A DNA stretch of 16,322 bases from contig JAHHTX010000044.1 in assembly GCA_020024255.1 (NCBI GenBank), positions 1 to 16,322 of the forward strand. Direction: 5' to 3'. A program made the translations under genes and the position numbers. The notes beneath the pieces are model-generated. The model was not told the origin of the DNA, did not search any database, and saw nothing but the letters and a program-made list of their open reading frames with translations. Positions 1-6,915 of this stretch are shown one piece after another (position 1 is the stretch's first letter; each line of letters starts with the position of its first letter). Source of the stretch: Anaerotignum sp. GTDB lineage: Bacteria > Bacillota > Clostridia > Lachnospirales > Anaerotignaceae.

Positions 1-48
1 GAATGAAATGAGGCTTTGATGAAGGGGGGCGACTTTGTCGGCACCCTC

Positions 49-80
49 AAAGGAGCTGTTTTTTGTACAGCTCCTTTTTT
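49..80 (+). terminator. Intrinsic terminator of an upstream plus-strand transcript
   Basis: A perfect 9-bp stem (51-59 with 67-75, extendable by two A-U pairs) with a 7-nt loop is followed by a run of T at 75-80. The T-run lies on the plus-strand side, so this most likely ends a plus-strand gene or RNA lying left of the window. In the minus direction the hairpin lies about 35 nt past the brnQ stop, but only a short broken T stretch follows it, so it would be a poor terminator for brnQ. An imperfect stem at 26-47 precedes it and may be part of the same unseen RNA. Confidence 0.75.
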
Positions 81-114
81 CCTTTACCAAGATGGAATTT
101 TTATCGTTGTTTTT

Positions 115-1428
115 TTATTCCTCCATCGAAATCGTTATGGGGTCTATTTTCGTACTTTTACCGGGGACAAAATAGCCAATTGCACCGGCAATTATAGTGG
201 GGATAACCCAGTTAAAGCCAAATTCCTGCAAAGGCAGGGAACGTACCACAGGTACAGTAATGCCGTAATCGCCAAGAACAGTCAATATACTGATGAGTAA
301 GGATACATATACAGAGAATTTGTATACATTGTCATTTTTGATTTTTTCTGAAAAGAAAGCCAGAATAATCAGTACAATGGAAGGAGGGTATACAATACTC
401 AACACAGGAGAAGCCACTTTAACAATGCCGCCTACTCCAATAGATGCCATACAAGCAGAGAAAATACATACTGCAAGTACCACTTTATTGTAATCAAACT
501 TATTTTTTGAAATTTTACTGAAGAACTGTCCTGTTGCAGAGGTCAGCCCAATGGAAGTGGTCAGACACGCCAAAGCAACGCATACAGCCAGAACCATTTT
601 TCCCGTCTGTCCCATAAGACCTTCTGTAATTTTTACGATTACCTGAGATTGTTTCACATCTATGCCATACATGGTGGATACAGTACTGCCCAGATAGCAC
701 AGACCGCCATAAACCAGTGCCAGACCGATGCAGGCAAGAATACCGGATTTTGCAACGATTTTCAATTTTTTGCCGATGGTATTGTATCCTTTTTCGTTCA
801 ATGACACAATCAGTACAGAAGCCAATGCAATGGCAGCAAAAGCATCCATTGTCTGATACCCCTGTGCAATCCCTTCGGACACGACACCTTCAATCATAGG
901 TTCTTCCACGGCAGTTCCAAGAGGAGAAATCACCCCTTTTATGATAATGACTGCTAAGGCGATGAGCAACGCAGGAGTCAGGAATGACCCAACAATATCA
1001 ATTACTTTGGAAGGTCTGATGGTCAAAATATAAGTCAAAGTAAAGAATATGATAACGAAGAGAACAATGGAAATTTTATCCCCGAATAAAGGGGTAATAC
1101 CCATTTCGTAAGTTGTTGCACCTGTTCTTGGTATGGCAAGAAAAGGCCCAATACAAAGAATATCCGCACAAGCCAGTATCAACGCTAGCTTTCCGCCGGC
1201 TCTTGAAAACATTTTTACAACATCACCGTTATACTTGCTTGTTGCCATAACAGCCAGAAGTGCCAAACCGGCATCGGCAAATGTGAATCCAATAAATGCA
1301 GAAAGCCATTCCGGCCCTGTGATGATTCCCAAATAAGGTGGGAATATGAGATTTCCGGCACCAAAGAACATAGCGAATAAGGCAAATCCAACTACAATGA
1401 CATCTTTAAATTTTCCGTTTTGTTGCAC
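115..1428 (-). CDS. brnQ: Branched-chain amino acid transport system II carrier protein (BrnQ)
   Basis: This is a sodium- or proton-coupled importer of leucine, isoleucine and valine in the cytoplasmic membrane. The protein is about 437 residues, normal for the family, and very hydrophobic throughout, consistent with about 12 membrane segments. The N-terminal segment carries the family signature around GAGNLIFPPYLG, and long hydrophobic helices follow to a short polar tail ending SMEE. Start choice: the AAGGAG at 1442-1437 is only 2 nt from the ATG at 1434 but 8 nt from a GTG at 1428, so the GTG (protein beginning MQQNGKFKD) is preferred; the ATG at 1434 remains possible. The gene stands alone, with its own promoter candidate at 1495-1467 and gene-free DNA upstream. 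I see no T-box or CodY-like box in the leader. Family call is firm; substrate preference among the three amino acids is inferred. Confidence 0.93.
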   Translation of the reverse strand: MQQNGKFKDVIVVGFALFAMFFGAGNLIFPPYLGIITGPEWLSAFIGFTFADAGLALLAVMATSKYNGDVVKMFSRAGGKLALILACADILCIGPFLAIPRTGATTYEMGITPLFGDKISIVLFVIIFFTLTYILTIRPSKVIDIVGSFLTPALLIALAVIIIKGVISPLGTAVEEPMIEGVVSEGIAQGYQTMDAFAAIALASVLIVSLNEKGYNTIGKKLKIVAKSGILACIGLALVYGGLCYLGSTVSTMYGIDVKQSQVIVKITEGLMGQTGKMVLAVCVALACLTTSIGLTSATGQFFSKISKNKFDYNKVVLAVCIFSACMASIGVGGIVKVASPVLSIVYPPSIVLIILAFFSEKIKNDNVYKFSVYVSLLISILTVLGDYGITVPVVRSLPLQEFGFNWVIPTIIAGAIGYFVPGKSTKIDPITISMEE

Positions 1429-1466
1429 GAACATCACTCCTTATTATGTATTATTTTATTTTGGAT

Positions 1467-1495
1467 AGTTTATCATAATGTACGCCGTGTTGCAA
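1467..1495 (-). promoter_or_regulatory. Candidate brnQ promoter
   Basis: Reading the minus strand, TTGCAA (1495-1490) is followed after exactly 17 bp by TAAACT (1472-1467), which is preceded by TG plus one base, an extended -10. The surrounding DNA is AT-rich and the element sits about 40 bases ahead of the brnQ start. The match is moderate (4 of 6 at each box), so this is a candidate. Confidence 0.5.
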
Positions 1496-1575
1496 TAATA
1501 TATTTCAGCTTTGTACAAAATTACAGTGTATTTTTTTTAGGGAATGAAAAAAAATGAAAAGAAAAAAACGATACG

Positions 1576-1603
1576 ACAAAAAAAAGCCTGTAATTTCGGC
1601 TTT
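1576..1603 (-). terminator. Small intrinsic terminator-like hairpin upstream of brnQ
   Basis: On the minus strand AAAGCC (1603-1598) pairs with GGCTTT (1588-1583) across a 9-nt loop, and the right arm runs directly into a stretch of eight T. The stem is short (6 bp, three G-C pairs). No gene ends just before it. It could insulate the brnQ promoter, end a small RNA, or act as an attenuator for transcripts starting further upstream. Confidence 0.5.
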
Positions 1604-1770
1604 CTCAATCACATGATAGGAAGAAAATGGAAGAATACCAAGGAGAAGAAAAAACCATAAAAATTAAGATTTTATTCAAAATAACGAAAATGATATTTGC
1701 CTTTATAGACAAAAGTGTGCAATACAAGGACTAAATCTTTTATTCTTTCTATCAGAACCCTTCATCAGAC

Positions 1771-1822
1771 AAAAAAAGAAAACATACGACATAGCAGCAA
1801 GCATAGGTTTGCGTATGTTTTC
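1771..1822 (-). terminator. Strong intrinsic terminator of the thiI operon
   Basis: On the minus strand an uninterrupted 11-bp stem (1822-1812 with 1788-1778) with a 23-nt loop is followed at once by seven T (1777-1771). It lies about 120 bases beyond the thiI stop and is the first good terminator for the prmA-rsmE-desulfurase-thiI set. The loop is unusually long for a terminator. Confidence 0.75.
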
Positions 1823-1943
1823 CATTTTTGTTTTGTATGGGAAGAAATGAAAGTTTTCTGCCATGGGGGAGTATCCAAACAGCGGTTTCCTTGCCATCTT
1901 TCCTTCTTTTGGAAAGGAATGAGGGGATTTTTGCATGATTGTA

Positions 1944-3119
1944 TTATAATTCGATAATTTCCCTGTTGGCAATGGCTTCTTCCAGATATTTGTCCAAATC
2001 CGTCAGCTTTTGCTCGATTTTTTCAATGACATTGAGTCTTGGCTTCACCTGTGGATGCTTTGCCACAAAAATGGTGCAGCAATCCTCGTATGGGCGAATG
2101 GAAATTTCATAAGTGCCGATTTTTGTACCAATGTCGATAATTTCCTGTTTGTCCATACCGGCAAGAGGGCGGAGTACAGGCATTTTGCAGACAGCATTGA
2201 TGGCATAAATGCCCTGCATGGTCTGGCTTGCCACCTGTCCCACGCTTTCCCCTGTAATGAGGCTCATGGCACCTTCTTGTTCCGCAATGGTTTCTGCTGC
2301 ACGCATCATGGCACGTTTCAGGTGTATGGTTAGCTTGTCATGGGGAACATTTTCCAGAAGGTAGAGCTGCAAATCCGTAAAAGGGACAACGTGGAGTTTA
2401 AATTCTCCGGTAAAGTCTGCAATGCGTTTTGCCAAATCAATGACCTTCTGTTTTGCCCATTCACTGGTATAGGGGGGACTGTGGAAATAAACCCCTTCTA
2501 CTTCTACACCACGCTTTGCCATCATCCATGTGGCAACAGGACTGTCAATACCGCCGGACAAAAGGGAAATACCCTTGCCAGAACTGCCATAAGGCAGACC
2601 GCCGTATGTCTTTATGATTTTGGAATAGAGATAAATCCGATTGCGTACTTCCACATAAAGGATTACATCAGGATTTTTTACATCAACTTTCATATTTGGC
2701 ATATGGTCAAGAATATACTCTCCCACATCAGCACAGATTTCCATGGAAGGTGTGGCAAAATTCTTGTTGGAGCGTCTTGCATTGACTTTAAATGTCATAG
2801 GCTTGTCCCCATACATTTCCTGCATATAGGCAAGAGATTCGGTTTTGATGGCAGCCATAGAGATTTCTTCCAGGCGGATACCGGGGCAGACTGCCACCAA
2901 GCCAAAAATTGGCTCAATTCTGGGCATGACAAGGTCATAGTCCATTTCGCCGCCTCTGTCCTCCACAATGAGCCGTCCCGGTTCCCTTACCACATAATAA
3001 TTCCCCACAGGGTCAATATTTCTTCTGATTGCCTGAATAAGACGGTTGATAAAAATATATTGGTTGTCGCCACGCATGGCGATTTCTCCGAATTTTACAA
3101 GTATAACTTTTTCAGCCAT
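1944..3119 (-). CDS. thiI: tRNA 4-thiouridine synthase ThiI (short, rhodanese-less form)
   Basis: ThiI adenylates uridine 8 of tRNA and replaces oxygen with sulfur to give s4U, a near-UV sensor; in some bacteria it also feeds sulfur to thiamine thiazole synthesis. The 391-residue protein has an N-terminal ferredoxin-like plus THUMP region (about 1-165) and a PP-loop ATP pyrophosphatase domain with SGGIDS at 188-193. A Cys-Cys pair lies at 347-348 in YEDCCTIF, the region that holds the family's catalytic cysteine (Cys344 in E. coli). The C-terminal rhodanese domain of enterobacterial ThiI is absent, as in Bacillus. The gene has a good AGGAGG-type site and starts 12 bases after the cysteine desulfurase gene, which is the natural sulfur donor for this short form. 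It is the last gene before the terminator near 1800. Family assignment is firm; a role in thiamine synthesis here is unproven. Confidence 0.95.
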   Translation of the reverse strand: MAEKVILVKFGEIAMRGDNQYIFINRLIQAIRRNIDPVGNYYVVREPGRLIVEDRGGEMDYDLVMPRIEPIFGLVAVCPGIRLEEISMAAIKTESLAYMQEMYGDKPMTFKVNARRSNKNFATPSMEICADVGEYILDHMPNMKVDVKNPDVILYVEVRNRIYLYSKIIKTYGGLPYGSSGKGISLLSGGIDSPVATWMMAKRGVEVEGVYFHSPPYTSEWAKQKVIDLAKRIADFTGEFKLHVVPFTDLQLYLLENVPHDKLTIHLKRAMMRAAETIAEQEGAMSLITGESVGQVASQTMQGIYAINAVCKMPVLRPLAGMDKQEIIDIGTKIGTYEISIRPYEDCCTIFVAKHPQVKPRLNVIEKIEQKLTDLDKYLEEAIANREIIEL

Positions 3120-3131
3120 AGTTCCTCCTTT

Positions 3132-4286
3132 TTATCTTTGTCTGTTGATTTTTCGCAGGAAAGGAACGGCTTTTTCCAGCTCCTGCAAACAGATTTTTGC
3201 TTCTTCTACGGTGTTGTAACGGCAGAAACTAAATCGGATTGCCCCTTCGATTTCCGAAAAAGGCATACCCATCGCGGTTAACACAGGACTGCCGACTTTT
3301 TTTCTGCTGTCGCAGGCAGAACCGGCAGAAATGAAAATTCCCTTGCTTTCCAAAGTGTGCAGGAGAACCTCGCTCCGCAGCCCCTTAAATGTCACATTTA
3401 ATACATAGGGACTTGCTTCTTCCAAGCCATCTCCGTTGACCTGTGTATCCGGTATGGCAAGAATCCCCTCCAAGAGGGTTTTCTTTACTTCTTTTACATG
3501 GGCAGTGCTTTCTTCCATGGTGCGGAAGGCGGTTTCTGCGGCAATACCTAAGCCGGCTACACCTGCACCGTTTTCCGTACCGGCACGTTGTCCTTTTTGC
3601 TGTCCGCCGCCTAAAATAAAGGGACGTACCTTTAAGCCTTTTCGCATATACAACATGCCTACACCTTTTGGCCCATGGATTTTATGTCCGCTCATGGTCA
3701 AGAGGTCGATTTTCATTTTCTGTACATCAATGGGGTATTTGCCAAATGCCTGCACCGCATCGACATGAAACAGGGTGTTGGGATTTTTCTCTTTAATCAG
3801 CTTACCGATTGCCGCCGCATCTTGAATGACACCTGTTTCGTTGTTTACCAGTATAATGCTCACCAGAATGGTATCGGGACGAATTGCATCTGCCAGTTCT
3901 TCAAGGGAAATATGCCCTTTTTCATCTACAGAAAGGAAGGTCACTTCGTGTCCTTGTTCTGCCAAGGCTTTCATGGGATTTTTTACAGCAGGGTGTTCAA
4001 TGGAAGTGGTAATGAGGTGCTTTCCTGCTCTGGCATAGCCTGCCGCTGTGCCGAATACTGCCCAGTTATCGCCTTCTGTGCCGCCACTGGTGAAATAGAT
4101 TTCTTCTTCCTTGGCACGAATACCGTTCGCAAGGATTTCTGCTGCATGACGGATTTCCTTTTCAACTTCCAGACCCATGATGCTCATGGAAGCAGGGTTG
4201 CCGTAATGTTCGCAAAGCATTTCAGTCATTTTTTCGGCAACTTCGGGTAAAGCCCTTGTTGTTGCCGCATTATCAAAATAAATCAT
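3132..4286 (-). CDS. Cysteine desulfurase (NifS/IscS family, NifZ-like partner of ThiI)
   Basis: This PLP enzyme takes sulfur from cysteine as a persulfide and passes it to an acceptor. The 384-residue protein begins with the family signature YFDNAATT. His98 (in SIEHPAV) is the PLP-stacking histidine, Lys202 in SGHKIHGPKGVG binds PLP, and Cys325 in SAGSACDSRKK is the persulfide cysteine; RAGTEN is at 234-239. All key residues are intact. It sits directly upstream of thiI with a 12-base gap and with no IscU, SufU or other scaffold gene nearby, so it most probably serves tRNA thiolation, like Bacillus subtilis NifZ, and not general Fe-S assembly. It has a good AAAGGAG site 7 nt from ATG and follows rsmE by 26 bases. 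The family is certain; the dedicated role is inferred from context, so I leave the symbol open between iscS, nifS and nifZ. Confidence 0.93.
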   Translation of the reverse strand: MIYFDNAATTRALPEVAEKMTEMLCEHYGNPASMSIMGLEVEKEIRHAAEILANGIRAKEEEIYFTSGGTEGDNWAVFGTAAGYARAGKHLITTSIEHPAVKNPMKALAEQGHEVTFLSVDEKGHISLEELADAIRPDTILVSIILVNNETGVIQDAAAIGKLIKEKNPNTLFHVDAVQAFGKYPIDVQKMKIDLLTMSGHKIHGPKGVGMLYMRKGLKVRPFILGGGQQKGQRAGTENGAGVAGLGIAAETAFRTMEESTAHVKEVKKTLLEGILAIPDTQVNGDGLEEASPYVLNVTFKGLRSEVLLHTLESKGIFISAGSACDSRKKVGSPVLTAMGMPFSEIEGAIRFSFCRYNTVEEAKICLQELEKAVPFLRKINRQR

Positions 4287-4312
4287 ACGATTTCTCCTTT
4301 GTTTGCTTTCTG

Positions 4313-5038
4313 TTATCCCAATTCATATAAAAGGATTGCTGCTGTCGTCATGCCTGCCGTTTCCGTCCGCAGTATGCGTTTGCCAAGGGTAATGGGCATA
4401 ACGCCTTTTTCTGTGGCAAGACGAATTTCTTCCTCGGCAAATCCCCCCTCCGGTCCAATGAAAATCCCGATTTCCTGTCCGGCAAATCCTTGTACAAATG
4501 TCTTGAGTCCGCAGGTTTCTTCTTTTTCATAGGGGATAATGGCACCATCTAGAGTGCAGGCTTCTTCCACTGCCTGAGAGAAGGAAAGGACTTTTTTTCC
4601 CATTTGGGGAATAATGCCCCTGCCACTCTGTTTGGCGGCAGCTTCTGCAATTTTTTGCCATCTCTCCAGTTTCTTTTCCTCTTTTTTGTCCAGTTTGACA
4701 ATGGCACGCTCTGTGGATACGGCTACAATCCGCACCACGCCTAACTCTACACATTTTTGGATAATCCATTCCATTTTGTCTGCCTTTGGCAATCCTTGGT
4801 AGAGGGTAATTTTGGTACGGGGTTCTGCTTCGCAAGGGATTTTGTCCAATATTTCCGTTTCCACCCCTTGGGCAAAGCCTGTGATTTTGCAGAGATAATC
4901 CGTGCCGCAGCCGTCGCAAATGGTAATTTCTTCCCCTTCCTTGGCACGGAGTACGGTTTTGATATGTTTTGCATCTTCCCCTAAGAGGGTAATGTGGTTT
5001 TCGGTAATCTGTTGTTGTTCAGCAAAAAATTTCGGCAT
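4313..5038 (-). CDS. rsmE: 16S rRNA (uracil-1498-N3)-methyltransferase RsmE
   Basis: RsmE uses S-adenosylmethionine to methylate N3 of U1498 in helix 44 of 16S rRNA, near the decoding site. The 241-residue protein has an N-terminal PUA-like RNA-binding part (about 1-70) and a C-terminal SPOUT trefoil-knot domain. The conserved blocks are QKCVELG (94-100), EAAAKQSGR (132-140), GPEGGF (195-200) and LGKRILRTETA (218-228), which form the cofactor knot. The start lies 3 bases after the prmA stop, and its ribosome binding site GAGGG is inside the last prmA codons, so the two are translationally coupled. prmA-rsmE adjacency is common in Firmicutes and supports both calls. Confidence 0.95.
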   Translation of the reverse strand: MPKFFAEQQQITENHITLLGEDAKHIKTVLRAKEGEEITICDGCGTDYLCKITGFAQGVETEILDKIPCEAEPRTKITLYQGLPKADKMEWIIQKCVELGVVRIVAVSTERAIVKLDKKEEKKLERWQKIAEAAAKQSGRGIIPQMGKKVLSFSQAVEEACTLDGAIIPYEKEETCGLKTFVQGFAGQEIGIFIGPEGGFAEEEIRLATEKGVMPITLGKRILRTETAGMTTAAILLYELG

Positions 5039-5041
5039 AGC

Positions 5042-6016
5042 TTAACCCTCATAAGTGGACGCAATGGCAACCCAGCTTCCCTTTTCTAAAATATCCAGAA
5101 CACGGAATCCACCGTTTTTCAGTGCTGTGAGAACGTCATCTTTTCGCTCTGTAATGATGCCGCTGCAAAGGAATGTGCCGCCGTCCTGAATATAGTCGGG
5201 TACTTTCTTTGTCAGGGCAATAATCACATCAGCAACGATATTGGCTACCACCAGACGGTATGTTTTGCCGCTGTATTTGGTGTGGAGTTCTTCGTCCTCC
5301 AGAATATTACCTGCGGCTACATGGTATGTACTGCGGTCAATATGGTTTCTGTCGCTGTTTTCATAAGCGATTTCTATGGCGTTGGGGTCAATGTCTACGG
5401 CATCGGCTTCTCCTGCACCAAGGAGCAAAGAGGCAATAGAAAGAATACCACTGCCACAGCCGATGTCTAACACCATATCTTTATCTTGTGTATATTTTTC
5501 AATAAGCTCCATACAAAGCTGTGTGGTTTCGTGGGTTCCTGTGCCAAAAATGTGACCCGGATCAATTTTCAGTATAACACGGTCTGTTTTTGGTGTGTCT
5601 TCCCAAGAAGGCTGTATCAAAAGCCGTTCGCCCACAGGAAAAGGTTTGAAATACTTTTTCCAATTATTTGCCCAATCTTCTTCAGCAATGTTTTTCATGG
5701 TTATTTCCAAGGAACCCAAATCTATTTCCTGTTCCTGTTTTTTTACATTTTGCAGGGCATCTTTAATCTGTATGAGTTGTTCCCTGCCATAGAGGTTATC
5801 CCGAAGGAAAAAGGTAATGCCTGTTGTCTGCCCTTCTTTTTCCTCAACCAGTTCGTCTGCCACATAGTCCCAGTCTCTTTCGGGGTTTTCCAAAAATTCC
5901 TGAAAATCCCGTTCATCGTGAATCATCAAGCCCGTCAGCCCGCACTGGTACAAAACACCTTCTATTGGCTCCAGTCCCATAGGGGAAACAGAAACAAAAA
6001 CTTCTATCCACTCCAT
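5042..6016 (-). CDS. prmA: Ribosomal protein L11 methyltransferase PrmA
   Basis: PrmA trimethylates amino groups of ribosomal protein L11 using S-adenosylmethionine. The 324-residue protein has an N-terminal substrate-recognition domain (about 1-105) and a C-terminal Rossmann methyltransferase domain. The linker block EEDWANNWKKYFKP (112-125), GTGTHETT (158-165), the cofactor loop DIGCGSG (184-190) and the ANI motif (258-260) are all present as expected. The AAAGGAG site is well spaced from ATG. The gene lies 141 bases after the nucleotidyltransferase gene, with an intrinsic terminator in the gap ending only about 38 bases before the start codon, so transcription comes from readthrough or from a promoter I could not identify with confidence. 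In many Firmicutes prmA follows dnaJ; here it does not. Confidence 0.95.
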   Translation of the reverse strand: MEWIEVFVSVSPMGLEPIEGVLYQCGLTGLMIHDERDFQEFLENPERDWDYVADELVEEKEGQTTGITFFLRDNLYGREQLIQIKDALQNVKKQEQEIDLGSLEITMKNIAEEDWANNWKKYFKPFPVGERLLIQPSWEDTPKTDRVILKIDPGHIFGTGTHETTQLCMELIEKYTQDKDMVLDIGCGSGILSIASLLLGAGEADAVDIDPNAIEIAYENSDRNHIDRSTYHVAAGNILEDEELHTKYSGKTYRLVVANIVADVIIALTKKVPDYIQDGGTFLCSGIITERKDDVLTALKNGGFRVLDILEKGSWVAIASTYEG

Positions 6017-6053
6017 AATCCTTCTCCTTTTTCCTGTCTGTTTATTTTTTCCG

Positions 6054-6088
6054 AAAAAAATCCGACACCTGTAAAATCTGTGTGTCGG
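6054..6088 (-). terminator. Intrinsic terminator between the nucleotidyltransferase gene and prmA
   Basis: On the minus strand a perfect 7-bp stem rich in G-C (6088-6082 with 6068-6062) with a 13-nt loop is followed, after one A, by seven T (6060-6054). It ends the secA-side transcript or acts as an attenuator for prmA, since the prmA ribosome binding site is only about 25 bases further on. Confidence 0.8.
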
Positions 6089-6157
6089 CTTTTCTCTGTA
6101 TTTATCTTTGCAACCGCCAAAACCCGAAACCGCTCACACCACAGGCGTTTTTCTTAT

Positions 6158-6895
6158 TTATTGGTTTTCATACATTTTGCATACGGCATAGTAGCTTTCC
6201 GGTGTACCGATGTCAAAACATTCCCCTTGAATGGGGTAGGCATAGACTTCCTTTTGCTTGTAGAGCCATGCGGGGAAATTTCCCGGCGCATCGGGATTGT
6301 TGCCCCCAGCCAGATATTCCCGAAAGAGGGGAACCGTATCTTTTTTGTACAGATAGGTGGCAAATACTGCCATATTGGATTTGGGGTGGGCAGGTTTTTC
6401 TTCAATGTCCAATACCATGCCTTTTTCGTCTAACAGGGCAACACCAAATTGGGAAAGTTCTTTTTTATCCTGCCATTCTTTGACACAGACACAGTCCCTG
6501 TCTTTTTCCCTGTAAAAGTCTACATAATCCTTTAGTGCATAAGTAAAGAAATTGTCGCCAGCAATGACAAGCATTTCGTCTGCAATGTGTTTTTTGTCAA
6601 TAACAAAGCCAATATCCCCAACGGCTCCTTTTTTGTTGGTATCATTCGTTGTGCCGTCGTCTACGATTTCCACAGGAACAGAAGAAGGCACATTTTTTGC
6701 CCAGTCGGTGAAATGGGAGGCAAAACGGCTGTTTGTCACCACATAGATGTTATCAATTTCTTGTATGGTATTCAATTCTTTTACGATATAATCAATAATG
6801 GGTTTTCCGTTTATGGGAAGCAGTGCTTTGGGGCGGTCTATGGTCAAAGGATAAAGCCTTGTCGCATAGCCTGCTGCCAATATGATTGCTTTCAT
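6158..6895 (-). CDS. Sugar-phosphate/choline-phosphate type nucleotidyltransferase
   Basis: The 245-residue protein belongs to the NTP_transferase (RmlA/LicC-like) superfamily, which joins an NTP to a sugar-1-phosphate or phosphocholine to make an activated donor for cell-surface polymers. The N-terminal nucleotide-binding loop is MKAIILAAGYATRLYPLT, a variant of the usual GxGTRLxPLT with Tyr-Ala in place of the second glycine region. RPKALLPINGKPIIDY and VIAGDNFF (the metal-binding aspartate region) follow, and EKP sits near residue 173. There is no C-terminal left-handed helix extension, so it is a short, single-domain form. Start choice: ATG at 6895 is 6 nt from AGGAGG; an in-frame upstream codon at 6928 would overlap the previous gene and is unlikely. 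No partner transferase or kinase gene lies nearby, so the substrate cannot be told from context. Confidence 0.85.
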   Translation of the reverse strand: MKAIILAAGYATRLYPLTIDRPKALLPINGKPIIDYIVKELNTIQEIDNIYVVTNSRFASHFTDWAKNVPSSVPVEIVDDGTTNDTNKKGAVGDIGFVIDKKHIADEMLVIAGDNFFTYALKDYVDFYREKDRDCVCVKEWQDKKELSQFGVALLDEKGMVLDIEEKPAHPKSNMAVFATYLYKKDTVPLFREYLAGGNNPDAPGNFPAWLYKQKEVYAYPIQGECFDIGTPESYYAVCKMYENQ

Positions 6896-6915
6896 TACAA
6901 TCCTCCTTTCTGTTT

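Larger units (their letters stand above)
1429..1943. other. Gene-free interval between brnQ and thiI
   Basis: About 515 bases hold no convincing gene. From left to right on the plus strand they contain the brnQ ribosome binding site, the brnQ promoter candidate (1467-1495), a small minus-strand terminator-like hairpin (1576-1603), an AT-rich stretch (1604-1770), a strong minus-strand terminator (1771-1822) and the thiI 3' untranslated region. An 89-codon minus-strand reading frame (1703-1972) runs through the strong terminator, overlaps the 3' end of thiI and has no family resemblance, so I do not call it. Confidence 0.7.

Noticed and set aside
16..300. A 94-codon plus-strand reading frame at the left edge
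   Set aside because: It runs through an intrinsic terminator and then antisense into brnQ, with no family resemblance.
1438..1770. A T-box or other amino acid riboswitch ahead of brnQ
   Set aside because: No T-box GGTGGNACCGCG-like element or clear specifier structure was found.
1703..1972. An 89-codon minus-strand reading frame after thiI
   Set aside because: It starts inside thiI, passes through the strong terminator at 1771-1822, and has no recognisable similarity or good ribosome binding site.
2340..3281. A 313-codon plus-strand reading frame opposite thiI and the desulfurase gene
   Set aside because: It lies antisense to two well-conserved genes, its protein is rich in His, Phe and Cys with no family resemblance, and it has no fitting ribosome binding site. 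It is a by-product of codon use on the other strand.
5486..6433. A 315-codon plus-strand reading frame opposite prmA and the nucleotidyltransferase gene
   Set aside because: It is antisense to conserved genes, runs through the prmA terminator and shows Phe/Cys-rich low-quality protein.
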